A stretch of 64,000 nucleotides of DNA from Leisingera coralii (GTDB taxonomy: Bacteria; Pseudomonadota; Alphaproteobacteria; Rhodobacterales; Rhodobacteraceae), in the NCBI RefSeq assembly GCF_049056525.1, contig NZ_JBHUPT010000004.1, forward strand, positions 1 through 64,000, in the 5' to 3' direction. Position 1 is the first letter of the stretch. Every line of letters starts with the position of its first letter. A model generated the notes under the pieces. It saw only the letters and a program-made list of their open reading frames with translations. It was not told where the DNA came from and ran no database searches. Made by a program: the position numbers and the translations under genes. Of the stretch, positions 25,846 through 34,615 are shown piece after piece.

Positions 25846-26898
25846 TCAGATGCCCAGTTTTTGGCTGAGGTCGATCATCCGCTGCACCGCCACGCGGGCC
25901 TTTTCGGCCACTTCGGGATCCACCTCGACCGGCTCGGTCATGGTGTGCAGCGACCACAGGACTTTCTCCAGCGTGATCTTCTTCATGTAGGGACACATGT
26001 TGCAGGGGCCGACAAATTCCACCTCAGGCAGCTGATCGGCAATGTTCGAAGCCATCGAGCATTCAGTGATCAGCAGCGCCTTTTCCGGTTTTTCGTCGGT
26101 CACGTATTTGACGATCCCGCTGGTCGAGCCGGAGAAGTCCGCCTCGGCCACCACGTCGGGCGGGCATTCGGGGTGGGCGATCAGCCGGGTGCCCGGGTTC
26201 CACTCGCGGAAGTCGCGCAGGTCCTTGGCGGTGTACTGCTCATGCACGATGCAGGAGCCCTCCCACCAGACGATGTTCTTTTCCGGAACCTGCTGGGCGA
26301 TGTTCTGGGCCAGATACTGGTCCGGCGTCATGATGATTGTGTCTTCTTCCATTGCCGCAACGATCTGCGCGGCGTTGGAGGAGGTGCAGCAGATGTCCGA
26401 CGCGGCTTTCACCTCGGCGGTGGTGTTCACATAGGTGACCACCGGCGCGCCCGGGTAGCGGCGGCGCATTTCCGCGACGCCTTCGGCGGTGATGCTTTCG
26501 GCCAGCGAGCAGCCGGCCTCCATGTCGGGGATCAGAACGGTCTTCTCCGGGCTCAGGATCTTGGAGGTTTCGGCCATGAAATGCACGCCGCACTGGACGA
26601 TCACGTCGGCCTCGACCCGGGTGGCCTCGATCGCCAGCTGCAGGCTGTCGCCGACAAAGTCCGAGATGCCGTGATAGATTTCGGGCGTCATGTAGTTATG
26701 CGCCAGAATCACCGCGTTGCGCTGCTTTTTCAGCTCCAGGATGGCCGCAACATAAGGCGCATGGGTGGCCCATTCGATGGGATTCACCACGCGGTCCATA
26801 CGGGCGTAGATATCCGCCATCTGTTCGGCCAGGGCCGGGTTGGGGGCCAGATCATAGTGGGCGGCGAGCTGATCCCGCATGGATTGCAGGTCGAACAT
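25846..26898 (-). CDS. nadA: Quinolinate synthase A
   Basis: 4Fe-4S enzyme of 350 aa condensing iminoaspartate with dihydroxyacetone phosphate to quinolinate. The three cluster cysteines appear in IVQCGVHFMAE, DICCTSSNA and GPCNMCPYMKK. GAGGA lies before the ATG at 26898. It leads the nadA-nadB-nadC operon and is divergent from the tup genes. Confidence 0.95.
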   Translation of the reverse strand: MFDLQSMRDQLAAHYDLAPNPALAEQMADIYARMDRVVNPIEWATHAPYVAAILELKKQRNAVILAHNYMTPEIYHGISDFVGDSLQLAIEATRVEADVIVQCGVHFMAETSKILSPEKTVLIPDMEAGCSLAESITAEGVAEMRRRYPGAPVVTYVNTTAEVKAASDICCTSSNAAQIVAAMEEDTIIMTPDQYLAQNIAQQVPEKNIVWWEGSCIVHEQYTAKDLRDFREWNPGTRLIAHPECPPDVVAEADFSGSTSGIVKYVTDEKPEKALLITECSMASNIADQLPEVEFVGPCNMCPYMKKITLEKVLWSLHTMTEPVEVDPEVAEKARVAVQRMIDLSQKLGI

Positions 26899-27188
26899 GG
26901 CGTTTCCTCAAGGTTGCGTCCGGGGTGACACTTTGGGCGGGGGTTGTTTCACGTTCAAAACGCGCACGCAAGCGCGCGTGAGGTGTTTTGCACCCAAATG
27001 CGGTGATTTGGCGCTAACAGGCGGCATCTTAGGGACGCTGGTATTTCAGAGATGGGGATCAATGGCATAAATTTCCAGCTGGAGTGCCGTTTTTGGCTGT
27101 CCCGGCGTCCTGTCCTGTGATTTGGAGCCGCGCAAAGCCATGTTAAACCGGGCTGAATTGGGGCCCTTTGGGAGAGCGACCGGACGCG

Positions 27189-27893
27189 ATGAATGATCTG
27201 TGGGCAGGACTGTGCCAGGCCTTTTGGCTGCTGGTGACGCTGGACGCGGATCTGGTGGAGATCACCCTGCGCTCCTTGCGGGTGACGCTGACCGCGCTGG
27301 CCATCGCCTGTGCCATCGCGCTGCCGCTGGCGGCCTTTCTCGCGGTGCGCCGCTTCCGGCTGCGGCGGGCCACGATTGCGGTGCTGAACGCACTGATGGG
27401 GCTGCCGCCGGTGGTGGTGGGGCTGGTGGTCTATGTATTCCTGTCCCGCGCCGGGCCGTTCGGCGTCTTTGGCCTGCTGTTCACGCCCACGGCGATGATC
27501 ATCGCGCAGGTGATCATCGTGGTGCCATTGGTGGCCTCGGTCGCGCATCAGTCGCTGCGGGAGCTGTGGAGCGATTACCACGATCTGCTGATCTCGATGA
27601 ACGCTACCCAGTTCCAGCGCATCCAGGCGCTGTTGTGGGACGGACGGCGGGCGTTGCTGACTGCGGCGCTGGCGGGCTTTGGCCGCGCGATTGGCGAGGT
27701 GGGCGCGATCATGGTGGTGGGCGGCAATATCGACCATGCCACCCGGGTGCTGACCACTGCGATTGCGCTGGAGACCGGCAAGGGCGAGTTCGCCATGGCG
27801 CTGGGGCTTGGGTTCGTGCTGATTGCGTTGGCGATTGCGGTCAACCTGGCGATCCACTGGCTGGGCCGCACCGAGAGCGAGGGGCGCTGGTGA
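27189..27893 (+). CDS. tupB: Tungstate ABC transporter permease
   Basis: Inner-membrane permease of 234 aa with five or six helices and the permease EAA-type loop (FGRAIGEVGAIMVVGG), typical of TupB/ModB. ATG 27189 is chosen; a TTG at 27168 is open. Its stop overlaps the ATPase gene start by one nt (TGATG). Assignment to tungstate rests on the TupA-like binding protein two genes on; molybdate or related oxyanions are alternatives. Confidence 0.85.
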   Translation: MNDLWAGLCQAFWLLVTLDADLVEITLRSLRVTLTALAIACAIALPLAAFLAVRRFRLRRATIAVLNALMGLPPVVVGLVVYVFLSRAGPFGVFGLLFTPTAMIIAQVIIVVPLVASVAHQSLRELWSDYHDLLISMNATQFQRIQALLWDGRRALLTAALAGFGRAIGEVGAIMVVGGNIDHATRVLTTAIALETGKGEFAMALGLGFVLIALAIAVNLAIHWLGRTESEGRW

Positions 27894-28603
27894 TGCAGAT
27901 GTTTCCGCTGGTGGCCAAGGGCGCGCAAGTGCGCCGCCGGGGCAAGGTGCTGGTCGGGCCGGTTGACCTGACGCTGGGCGGGCAGGGCACCTCGATTGTC
28001 ATTGGCCCCAACGGGGCAGGCAAGACCACGCTTTTGAAGATGCTGCACGGCATCGTTCGGATGAACGGCGGCAGCCTGGATTGGGCCTGCCCGGTGGAAG
28101 AGGCGCAGAAGCGGCAGGCGTTTGTGTTTCAAACCCCGGTAATGATGCGCCGCACAGTGATCGACAACATCGCCTATCCGTTGCGGCTGACGGGCGTGGG
28201 CCGCCGCGAGGCGCGCACGCGGGCGGCGGACTGGGCGGCCCGTGTCGGCCTGGGCAGAATCCTGCAGCGCCAGGCCACCATGCTGTCCGGCGGAGAGCGG
28301 CAGAAGCTGGCGCTGGCCCGGGCCCTGGTACGGGAGCCGGAGGTTCTGTTCCTGGACGAGCCCTGCGCCGCATTGGACGGGCGCGCCACCCGCGAGATCG
28401 AAGAGATCCTGGCCCATGCCGCCGGGAGCGGCACACGGCTCATCATGTCCACACACAACATGGGGCAGGCGCGGCGGCTGGCGGATGAAGTGATCTTTGT
28501 GCTGGGCGGCCGCATCCACGAATTCAGCCCGGCGGAGAATTTCTTTACCGGGCCGCAAACGCCGCAGGGGCGTGCATTTCTGAACGGAGATATTGTCGAA
28601 TGA
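27893..28603 (+). CDS. tupC: Tungstate ABC transporter ATPase
   Basis: ABC ATPase of 236 aa. Walker A GPNGAGKTT, signature LSGGERQKLALARAL, Walker B VLFLDEPCAALD and H-loop STHNMGQA are all intact. The start is the ATG at 27893 within TGATG; the GTG at 27890 is an alternative. It drives the TupB permease. Confidence 0.88.
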   Translation: MQMFPLVAKGAQVRRRGKVLVGPVDLTLGGQGTSIVIGPNGAGKTTLLKMLHGIVRMNGGSLDWACPVEEAQKRQAFVFQTPVMMRRTVIDNIAYPLRLTGVGRREARTRAADWAARVGLGRILQRQATMLSGGERQKLALARALVREPEVLFLDEPCAALDGRATREIEEILAHAAGSGTRLIMSTHNMGQARRLADEVIFVLGGRIHEFSPAENFFTGPQTPQGRAFLNGDIVE

Positions 28604-29403
28604 AACGTCTGATTATTGGTGCCATTTCCTCCATGGCCTTTGCCACCGCCGCGCTGGCGGAAGAGATGAAGATGGCGGTGACCACCTCCTTCCACAATTC
28701 CGGCCTGGCGGAGATCCTGCTGCCGGAGATCAAGAAGGATCTGGGGCTGGATCTGCAGCTGCTGGTGGTCGGCACCGGCCAGGCGATCCGCCTGGGCGAA
28801 GCGGGCGACGTGGACGCGATCCTGGTGCATTCCAAGACCGCCGAGGAGACGTTTCTGGCGGGCGGCAACGGCACCCACCGGCGCGAGATCATGTACAACG
28901 ACTTTGTCTTCATCGGCCCCAAGGGCGATGCCGCCGGGGTAGCCGGTTCCGAGGACGCAGCCGCGGCGTTGCGGAAGATTGCCGCGGCGGAGGCCTCCTT
29001 CGTCAGCCGCGGCGATGACAGCGGCACCCACAAGAAGGAGCGGTCGCTGTGGAAGGCTGCGGGGCTTGAGCCCGAGGGGTTTGGCGATTGGTACCGGGCG
29101 GTTGGCGCGGGCATGGGCGCTGCGCTGAACACGGCGGCGGGCATGGATGCCTATATCATGTCGGACCGTGCAAGCTGGCTGAACTTCGGCAACAAGGCCG
29201 GTCTGGCGCTTCTGTTTGCGGGGGATCCGGTGCTGTTCAACCAGTACGCCTATATCCCGGTGAACCCGGAAAAGCACCGCCACGTGAAGAACGATCCGGC
29301 GATGCAGCTGGAGAGCTGGCTGGTCTCTGACAAGGCGAAGGACCTGATCAACGGCTACCAGATCAACGGCGAGACGCTGTTTGTCTTCAACGCCGAGCAA
29401 TAA
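28600..29403 (+). CDS. tupA: Tungstate-binding periplasmic protein
   Basis: Solute-binding protein of 267 aa with a signal peptide (about residues 1-20, ending ATAALA). The TTS motif after the mature N-terminus (AVTTSFHNSGLAEIL) is the hallmark used to tell TupA from ModA; SRGDDSGTHKKE forms the second oxyanion loop. Its ATG overlaps the tupC stop (ATGA). The order B-C-A differs from the usual A-B-C. Confidence 0.88.
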   Translation: MKRLIIGAISSMAFATAALAEEMKMAVTTSFHNSGLAEILLPEIKKDLGLDLQLLVVGTGQAIRLGEAGDVDAILVHSKTAEETFLAGGNGTHRREIMYNDFVFIGPKGDAAGVAGSEDAAAALRKIAAAEASFVSRGDDSGTHKKERSLWKAAGLEPEGFGDWYRAVGAGMGAALNTAAGMDAYIMSDRASWLNFGNKAGLALLFAGDPVLFNQYAYIPVNPEKHRHVKNDPAMQLESWLVSDKAKDLINGYQINGETLFVFNAEQ

Positions 29404-29430
29404 CGCAGCGGAGGCACTCCCGCCCATTCC

Positions 29431-29673
29431 GGGCATCACAGATGCCCTGAATGGTTGGGCGCAGCACCGCGCTGCGCGCGGTGCAGTCCCGGGAACCAGT
29501 GAGATAAGCGCCCCGAAGTGCTGTGCTAATTATGATCTGCCTCCGCCGCGCCAACGAGGAACCGGTCTGACGCACGGCCGCAGGCGTGGCATTTGGCCCG
29601 GCTCTGGCGGAGAGCTGCCGCGCCGCGCGTCAGCGCGGCGCTATGCCCAACTGTGAGGGGCAATTTCAATTGC
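29431..29673. repeat. Hairpin-rich gap between tupA and phnF
   Basis: Four perfect inverted repeats in the convergent gap: 29431-29447 (GGGCATC-aca-GATGCCC), 29459-29477 (GCGCAGC/GCTGCGC), 29620-29641 (GCGCCGCGC-gtca-GCGCGGCGC) and 29660-29673 (GCAATT-tc-AATTGC). The first, 28 nt after tupA, may act as a terminator although there is no T-run. No ORF in this gap is convincing. Confidence 0.5.
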
Positions 29674-29699
29674 ACCTGAGCAGGCGGGAGCACTCCGCT

Positions 29700-30413
29700 T
29701 CAGATTTCGCCGCCAACCGTCAGTGTCACCCGGTCGCCTGCAAACCAGGTTCGGCCGAACTCGATCGGGGTGCCATCCGTGTCCACGCTGACTGACGTCG
29801 TGCGCAGGATGGGCGCCCCTTCGCTGATCTGCAGATGCAGCGCCTGTGTGGCGGTGGCGAGCTTGGCGGCGATGCGGGTTTCCAGGCGCGTATAATCCTC
29901 AACCCCGCAGCGTTTCAGGGCGCTGGTGATCGAGCTGTCCTCCTCCAGCGCGTCGCGCAGCCCCGGCAGCCGCGCGGCGGGAAACACCGCCTGGGCCAGG
30001 GCGATGGGCTGGCCATCGGCCAGCGACAGCCCGTCGTAGACATGCACCGGATCGCCTGCCTCCAGTCCCAGCGCTTCCGCCTCGCGCAGCCCGGCGGCGC
30101 GGGTTTCCAGCATCAGCAGCTTCTTGGCCGGAGTACGGCCCTCTCGCGCCAGGTTCTGATGGAACCGCACCCGCTTGCCGATCGGGTAGTCGGTTGGCTT
30201 GGCAGCCACGAACACCCCTGCACCGCGGCGGGAATACACCAGGCCCTGCTCTGCCATCTCCGCCAGTGCGCGGCGCACGGTGTGGCGGTTGACACCGAAC
30301 CGGGCCGACAGCTGCGCCTCAGCCGGCAGCTTGCCTCCGGTCTCGTACCGGCCCTGCGCAATATCGTCGGTCAGGGCGATGGCGATGGATTTCCAGACGG
30401 GGGTGCGGGCCAT
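29700..30413 (-). CDS. phnF: PhnF-type GntR/HutC repressor of phosphonate genes
   Basis: Regulator of 237 aa with a GntR winged helix (about 8-70; FGVNRHTVRRALAEMAEQG) and a UTRA ligand domain. Divergent from phnG across 107 nt that contain an inverted repeat, the usual place of PhnF. It most likely represses the phn operon until phosphonate or low phosphate is sensed. Confidence 0.88.
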   Translation of the reverse strand: MARTPVWKSIAIALTDDIAQGRYETGGKLPAEAQLSARFGVNRHTVRRALAEMAEQGLVYSRRGAGVFVAAKPTDYPIGKRVRFHQNLAREGRTPAKKLLMLETRAAGLREAEALGLEAGDPVHVYDGLSLADGQPIALAQAVFPAARLPGLRDALEEDSSITSALKRCGVEDYTRLETRIAAKLATATQALHLQISEGAPILRTTSVSVDTDGTPIEFGRTWFAGDRVTLTVGGEI

Positions 30414-30469
30414 GTCACGTAACTTTCACAACTCCCGGATTGCGCCGGTCAGGGCGACTCGGGTAATAT

Positions 30470-30498
30470 TTGTCTAGTTGTATAGTTAATGTAGACAA
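30470..30498. promoter_or_regulatory. Inverted repeat in phnF-phnG intergenic region
   Basis: TTGTCTA at 30470-30476 and TAGACAA at 30492-30498 form a perfect 7-bp inverted repeat across an AT-rich centre that contains TATAGTTAAT, a plausible -10 region for phnG. Best candidate for the PhnF operator (inference). Confidence 0.5.
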
Positions 30499-30520
30499 CC
30501 CGGCCAAGAGGCATAGACAG

Positions 30521-30973
30521 ATGAACACCACTTTTTCTGCAGAGGACCGGAAGGGCTGGATGAGCCTGCTGGCTTCTGCTGACGAGGCCCGGCTGACCGA
30601 GCTGTGGCAGGCCTGCGGAGCAGATCCGGCCTGCGAATTTTTGCGCGCGCCTGAGGCGGGCGGCGTCATGGTGCGGGGCCGCATGGGCGGGACTGGCGCG
30701 CCCTTCAACCTGGGTGAGATGACCGTCACCCGCTGTGCGCTGTCGCTGGAGGATGGCACCGTCGGCCACGGCTACGTGCAGGGCCGCAGCAAGGCCAAGG
30801 CAACGATCGCTGCAAAGGTCGATGCGCTGATGCAGACCGGTGCGGCGGCGAGCTTGCGGGCAGCGGTTCTGGCGCCCCTGGCTGAAGACCGGCAGGCGCA
30901 GAAAGACGCGCGCGCCGCCAAGGCAGCAGCGACCAAGGTCGAGTTTTTCACCATGGTGCGGGGAGAGGACTGA
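30521..30973 (+). CDS. phnG: C-P lyase subunit PhnG
   Basis: Subunit of 150 aa of the PhnGHIJ carbon-phosphorus lyase core. The segment EAGGVMVRGRMGGTGAPFNL and the TRCALSLEDGTVGHGYVQGR block are typical. ATG 30521 is chosen over an upstream start at 30470 that would run through the operator. Its stop shares one nt with the phnH start (TGATG). Confidence 0.92.
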   Translation: MNTTFSAEDRKGWMSLLASADEARLTELWQACGADPACEFLRAPEAGGVMVRGRMGGTGAPFNLGEMTVTRCALSLEDGTVGHGYVQGRSKAKATIAAKVDALMQTGAAASLRAAVLAPLAEDRQAQKDARAAKAAATKVEFFTMVRGED

Positions 30974-31557
30974 TGAGCCTGGACACCCGGAACGCCGTCT
31001 ATGCGGGCGGCTTCGGCAATCCGCCGGTGGCTTCGGCACATGCTTTCCGCGCCGCGATGAACGCGATGGCCCGGCCCGGCCGGGTCCAGGAGATCACCGG
31101 TGCCACGCCGCCCGAGGGGATCTCGATCGCGGCGGGCAGCCTGCTGCTGACGCTTTGCGACCCGGAAACAGGTGTCTACCTGGCGCCGGACGTGGACACG
31201 GGCGCCTTGCGCGGCTGGCTGGCGTTTCACACCGGCGCGCCGGTTGTCCCGGCGGAGCAAGCGGATTTCGCGCTCGGCAGGTGGGACGCGCTGATGCCGC
31301 TGAACCGCTTCCGCATCGGCACCCCGGAATTCCCCGACCGCTCGGCCACGCTGATTGTCGAAACACCCGGCTTTGGCGCACCCAATGCGGTGCTGAGCGG
31401 TCCCGGCATCAAGGGCACCGCCCGGATGCAGCTGCCGGAGCTTGCCGCATTCCAGAACAATGCGGCTCACTACCCGCTGGGCGTGGACTTCTTCTTCACC
31501 GCGGGGGCGCAGGTGGCCGCGCTGCCGCGGTCGATTCAGATCACGGCGGAGGCTTGA
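30973..31557 (+). CDS. phnH: C-P lyase subunit PhnH
   Basis: Structural subunit of 194 aa of the C-P lyase core complex, showing a RAAMNAMARPGRV N-terminal block and a GPGIKG motif. Translationally coupled to phnG and followed by phnI after 4 nt. Confidence 0.92.
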   Translation: MSLDTRNAVYAGGFGNPPVASAHAFRAAMNAMARPGRVQEITGATPPEGISIAAGSLLLTLCDPETGVYLAPDVDTGALRGWLAFHTGAPVVPAEQADFALGRWDALMPLNRFRIGTPEFPDRSATLIVETPGFGAPNAVLSGPGIKGTARMQLPELAAFQNNAAHYPLGVDFFFTAGAQVAALPRSIQITAEA

Positions 31558-31561
31558 GCCC

Positions 31562-32662
31562 ATGTATGTTGCAGTCAAAGGCGGCGAGCGCGCCATTGAA
31601 AACGCCCATGCCTGGCTGGCCGAGGAGCGCCGAGGCGACAAGGATGTGCCCGAGCTGTCGCTCGCCCAGATTCGCGAGCAGCTGAGCCTGGCGGTGAACC
31701 GGGTAATGGCCGAAGGCTCGCTCTATGATCCGGACCTTGCCGCGCTGGCGATCAAGCAGGCACGCGGCGATCTGATCGAGGCGATCTTCCTCATCCGCGC
31801 CTACCGCACCACCCTGCCGCGGTTCGGCTACTCGCAGCCGGTAGAGACCGGGGACATGGCTTGCGACCGCCGGATCTCGGCGACCTTCAAGGACGCGCCG
31901 GGCGGGCAGGTGCTGGGGCCGACGTTTGACTACACCCACCGCCTGCTGGACTTCAAACTGGCCGCCGACGGCGAGGTGCCCGAAGCGCCGGTCGCGGAGC
32001 CGCGCAATGAGGCCACGCCGCATATCACCGAATTCCTGCAGGGCGAGGATATAATCGAGCGAGAGCCGGCCTCGGACGCGGTACCGGGCGATCTGACCCG
32101 GGAGCCGATGTCCTTCCCGGCGGGCCGCGCGGTGCGGCTGCAGTCGCTGACACGCGGGGATGAGGGGTTTATCCTCGGCATGGCCTACTCCACTCAGCGA
32201 GGCTACGCGCGCAACCACGCCTTTGTTGGCGAATTGCGCATCGGCACGGTGCCGGTAGAGATGGAAATCCCGGAGCTGGGTTTCGCCATCGAGATCGGCG
32301 AGGTGGAGCTGACCGAATGCGAGACCGTGAACCAGTTCAAGGGCTCCAAGACAGTGCCTCCGCAGTTCACCCGCGGCTACGGGCTGGTTTTCGGCCAGTC
32401 AGAGCGCAAGTCCATCGCCATGGCGCTGGTCGACCGGGCGCTGCGCTGGGAGGAGCTGGGCGAGGACAATGTCGGCGCCGCCGCGCAGGACGAGGAGTTT
32501 GTGCTAAGCCACGCCGACAACATTCAGGCCACTGGTTTCCTGGAGCACATCAAGCTGCCGCATTACGTCGACTTCCAGTCCGAGCTGGAACTGGTCCGCA
32601 AACTGCGCCGGGAAGCGGCAGAGCTGGCTGAGACGCTGGCGGCAAAGGAGGCTGCGGAATGA
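31562..32662 (+). CDS. phnI: C-P lyase subunit PhnI
   Basis: Nucleosidase-like subunit of 366 aa that, with PhnGHL, makes alpha-D-ribose-1-methylphosphonate 5-triphosphate from ATP and phosphonate. It starts MYVAVKGGERAIENAH, a strongly conserved PhnI opening, with GGAGG 9 nt upstream, so the ATG at 31562 is the start and the upstream open frame is a phnH shadow. A 315-nt gap holding an antisense gene separates it from phnJ. Confidence 0.93.
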   Translation: MYVAVKGGERAIENAHAWLAEERRGDKDVPELSLAQIREQLSLAVNRVMAEGSLYDPDLAALAIKQARGDLIEAIFLIRAYRTTLPRFGYSQPVETGDMACDRRISATFKDAPGGQVLGPTFDYTHRLLDFKLAADGEVPEAPVAEPRNEATPHITEFLQGEDIIEREPASDAVPGDLTREPMSFPAGRAVRLQSLTRGDEGFILGMAYSTQRGYARNHAFVGELRIGTVPVEMEIPELGFAIEIGEVELTECETVNQFKGSKTVPPQFTRGYGLVFGQSERKSIAMALVDRALRWEELGEDNVGAAAQDEEFVLSHADNIQATGFLEHIKLPHYVDFQSELELVRKLRREAAELAETLAAKEAAE

Positions 32663-32664
32663 GC

Positions 32665-32922
32665 TTAGTCGCCTCCACCGCCGCCTGCGTCACCTCCGTC
32701 GAATCCTCCGCTGTCGTGGCCTCGGCCCCAAGGACGGCCAGAGCCAGGGCCATGGGACGCAAGGCTTGCATCAACCGGGTCAATACTCGTGTGATTATGT
32801 CCAGATGGGCGGCGCATCGCGTGGTCATAGCCGCCTGCGCGCAAGGTGCGAAAAATGCGCACGAGAGCCCAAATCAGGACGCCAAGTCCAACGGCCAAGA
32901 CATAACCGAGAATGTTTTCCAT
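32665..32922 (-). CDS. Small membrane protein antisense within the phn operon
   Basis: Hypothetical protein of 85 aa: one N-terminal transmembrane helix (about residues 3-23, ILGYVLAVGLGVLIWALVRI), a polar middle and a Gly/Asp-rich tail ending GGFDGGDAGGGGGD. It runs opposite to the phn genes and fits neatly in the gap between phnI and phnJ, stopping 2 nt from the phnI stop. The ATG at 32922 (or the TTG before it) lies downstream of a GGAG. Similar small proteins with glycine-rich ends occur in proteobacteria but I do not recognise a family. It might be spurious in a high-GC region, though the membrane helix plus acidic tail argue for a real gene. Confidence 0.5.
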   Translation of the reverse strand: MENILGYVLAVGLGVLIWALVRIFRTLRAGGYDHAMRRPSGHNHTSIDPVDASLASHGPGSGRPWGRGHDSGGFDGGDAGGGGGD

Positions 32923-32977
32923 CAAAATACTGCGCTCCAATCCGGTTTGGGTCACAATTTTCTAATTCGAGGGCAAG

Positions 32978-33835
32978 ATGTCTGACTACAACTTTGCATA
33001 CCTTGACGAGCAGACCAAGCGGATGATCCGCCGGGCGATCCTCAAGGGGCTGGCGGTGCCAGGCTACCAAGTGCCCTTTGCCAGCCGGGAGATGCCGATG
33101 CCTTATGGCTGGGGCACCGGCGGCGTGCAGGTCTCAGCCGCGGCGCTGACGCCAGATGACACTCTTAAAGTGATCGATCAGGGCGCCGATGACACCACAA
33201 ACGCGGTCTCGATCCGCAAGTTCTTTGAAAAGACGGCGGGCGTTGCAACCACCGAGGAAACGGCAAAAGCCAGCATCATCCAGACCCGCCACCGGATCCC
33301 CGAGGCGGAGCTGACCGAAGACCAGATCCTGGTTTACCAAGTGCCGATCCCGGAGCCGCTGCGCTTTCTGGAGCCGCGTGAGACTGAGACCCGCAAAATG
33401 CATAGCTTACAGGAATACGGGCTGATGCACGTGAAACTTTATGAGGACATTTCGCAGCACGGCGCAATTGCCACCGCCTATGCCTATCCGGTGAAGGTGG
33501 AGGGGCGCTATGTCATGGACCCGTCGCCGATCCCGAAGTTCGACAACCCGAAGATGGAAATGGCGGCGATCCAGCTGTTTGGTGCCGGCCGCGAGCAGCG
33601 GATCTATGCGGTGCCGCCCCATACACAGGTCGTGTCGCTGGATTTCGAGGATTACCCGTTTGAAGCCAGCAAAGCGGACCATCCCTGCGACCTGTGCGGG
33701 GCGGAGGACAGCTATCTGGATGAGGTGATCCTGGATGACGCGGGCAGCCGGATGTTTGTCTGCTCGGACACCGACTATTGCCGCACGCGGCGCGAGGCAG
33801 GCCACACCGGCCGCCTGGGGGAGGAGGCAGCGTGA
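32978..33835 (+). CDS. phnJ: C-P lyase catalytic subunit PhnJ
   Basis: Radical-SAM C-P lyase of 285 aa that cleaves the carbon-phosphorus bond of ribose-1-phosphonate 5-phosphate, releasing alkane and the 1,2-cyclic phosphate. The unusual C-terminal 4Fe-4S cysteines are present: CDLC followed by VCSDTDYC about 20 residues later. The Gly-radical region PMPYGWGTGG is also seen. Coupled to phnK by TGATG. Confidence 0.95.
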   Translation: MSDYNFAYLDEQTKRMIRRAILKGLAVPGYQVPFASREMPMPYGWGTGGVQVSAAALTPDDTLKVIDQGADDTTNAVSIRKFFEKTAGVATTEETAKASIIQTRHRIPEAELTEDQILVYQVPIPEPLRFLEPRETETRKMHSLQEYGLMHVKLYEDISQHGAIATAYAYPVKVEGRYVMDPSPIPKFDNPKMEMAAIQLFGAGREQRIYAVPPHTQVVSLDFEDYPFEASKADHPCDLCGAEDSYLDEVILDDAGSRMFVCSDTDYCRTRREAGHTGRLGEEAA

Positions 33836-34605
33836 TGACCCCTTTGCTACAAGTGAGGGACGTGGCCAAGCTTTACGGCGCGCGGATCGGCTGCACCGAT
33901 GTGAGCTTTGACCTGTACCCCGGCGAGGTGATGGGGATCGTGGGCGAGAGCGGGTCAGGCAAGTCGACCCTGCTGAACAGTCTTGCGGGCCATCTGACAC
34001 CGGACCGGGGCGAGGTGATCTTTGACACCCGCGCCGACGGGCCGTTCGACACCGTAACCATGCCGGAGCCGGAACGGCGGATGCTGGGCCGGACCGATTG
34101 GGCTTTCGTCCACCAGCACGCCCGCGATGGGCTGCGGATGTCGGTTTCGGCCGGCGGCAACATCGGCGAGCGGCTGATGGCCGTGGGGGACCGGCACTAC
34201 GGTTCGATCCGTGAGCGTGCCGCCGACTGGCTGGGCCGGGTTGAGATCTCGGAGACCCGGATCGACGACCGCCCCTCGGCCTTCTCCGGGGGTATGCAGC
34301 AGCGGCTGCAAATTGCCCGCAATCTGGTGACCGGCCCGCGGCTGGTGTTCATGGATGAGCCGACCGGGGGGCTTGATGTCTCGGTGCAGGCGCGCCTGTT
34401 GGACCTGCTCCGCGGGCTGGTGCGGGAAATGGGGCTGAGCGCCATTATCGTGACGCACGACCTGGCCGTCGTGCGCCTGCTGGCGGACCGGCTGATGGTG
34501 ATGAAGGATGGCCGCGTGGTGGAAACCGGACTGACGGATCAGGTGCTGGACGATCCCCAGCACGCCTATACCCAGCTGCTGGTCTCCAGCGTGCTGCAAG
34601 TCTGA
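33835..34605 (+). CDS. phnK: Phosphonate C-P lyase ABC protein PhnK
   Basis: ABC ATPase of 256 aa that docks on the C-P lyase core rather than powering transport. Walker A GESGSGKST, signature FSGGMQQRLQIARNL, Walker B LVFMDEPTGGLD. Starts within the phnJ stop. Confidence 0.92.
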   Translation: MTPLLQVRDVAKLYGARIGCTDVSFDLYPGEVMGIVGESGSGKSTLLNSLAGHLTPDRGEVIFDTRADGPFDTVTMPEPERRMLGRTDWAFVHQHARDGLRMSVSAGGNIGERLMAVGDRHYGSIRERAADWLGRVEISETRIDDRPSAFSGGMQQRLQIARNLVTGPRLVFMDEPTGGLDVSVQARLLDLLRGLVREMGLSAIIVTHDLAVVRLLADRLMVMKDGRVVETGLTDQVLDDPQHAYTQLLVSSVLQV

Positions 34606-34615
34606 GGGCAGGGCG

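Noticed and set aside
24301..26928. 875-codon plus-strand open frame over nadABC
   Set aside because: It is an antisense shadow; the minus strand encodes three clear enzymes with intact motifs, and the shadow is low-complexity His/Gly/Ala-rich.
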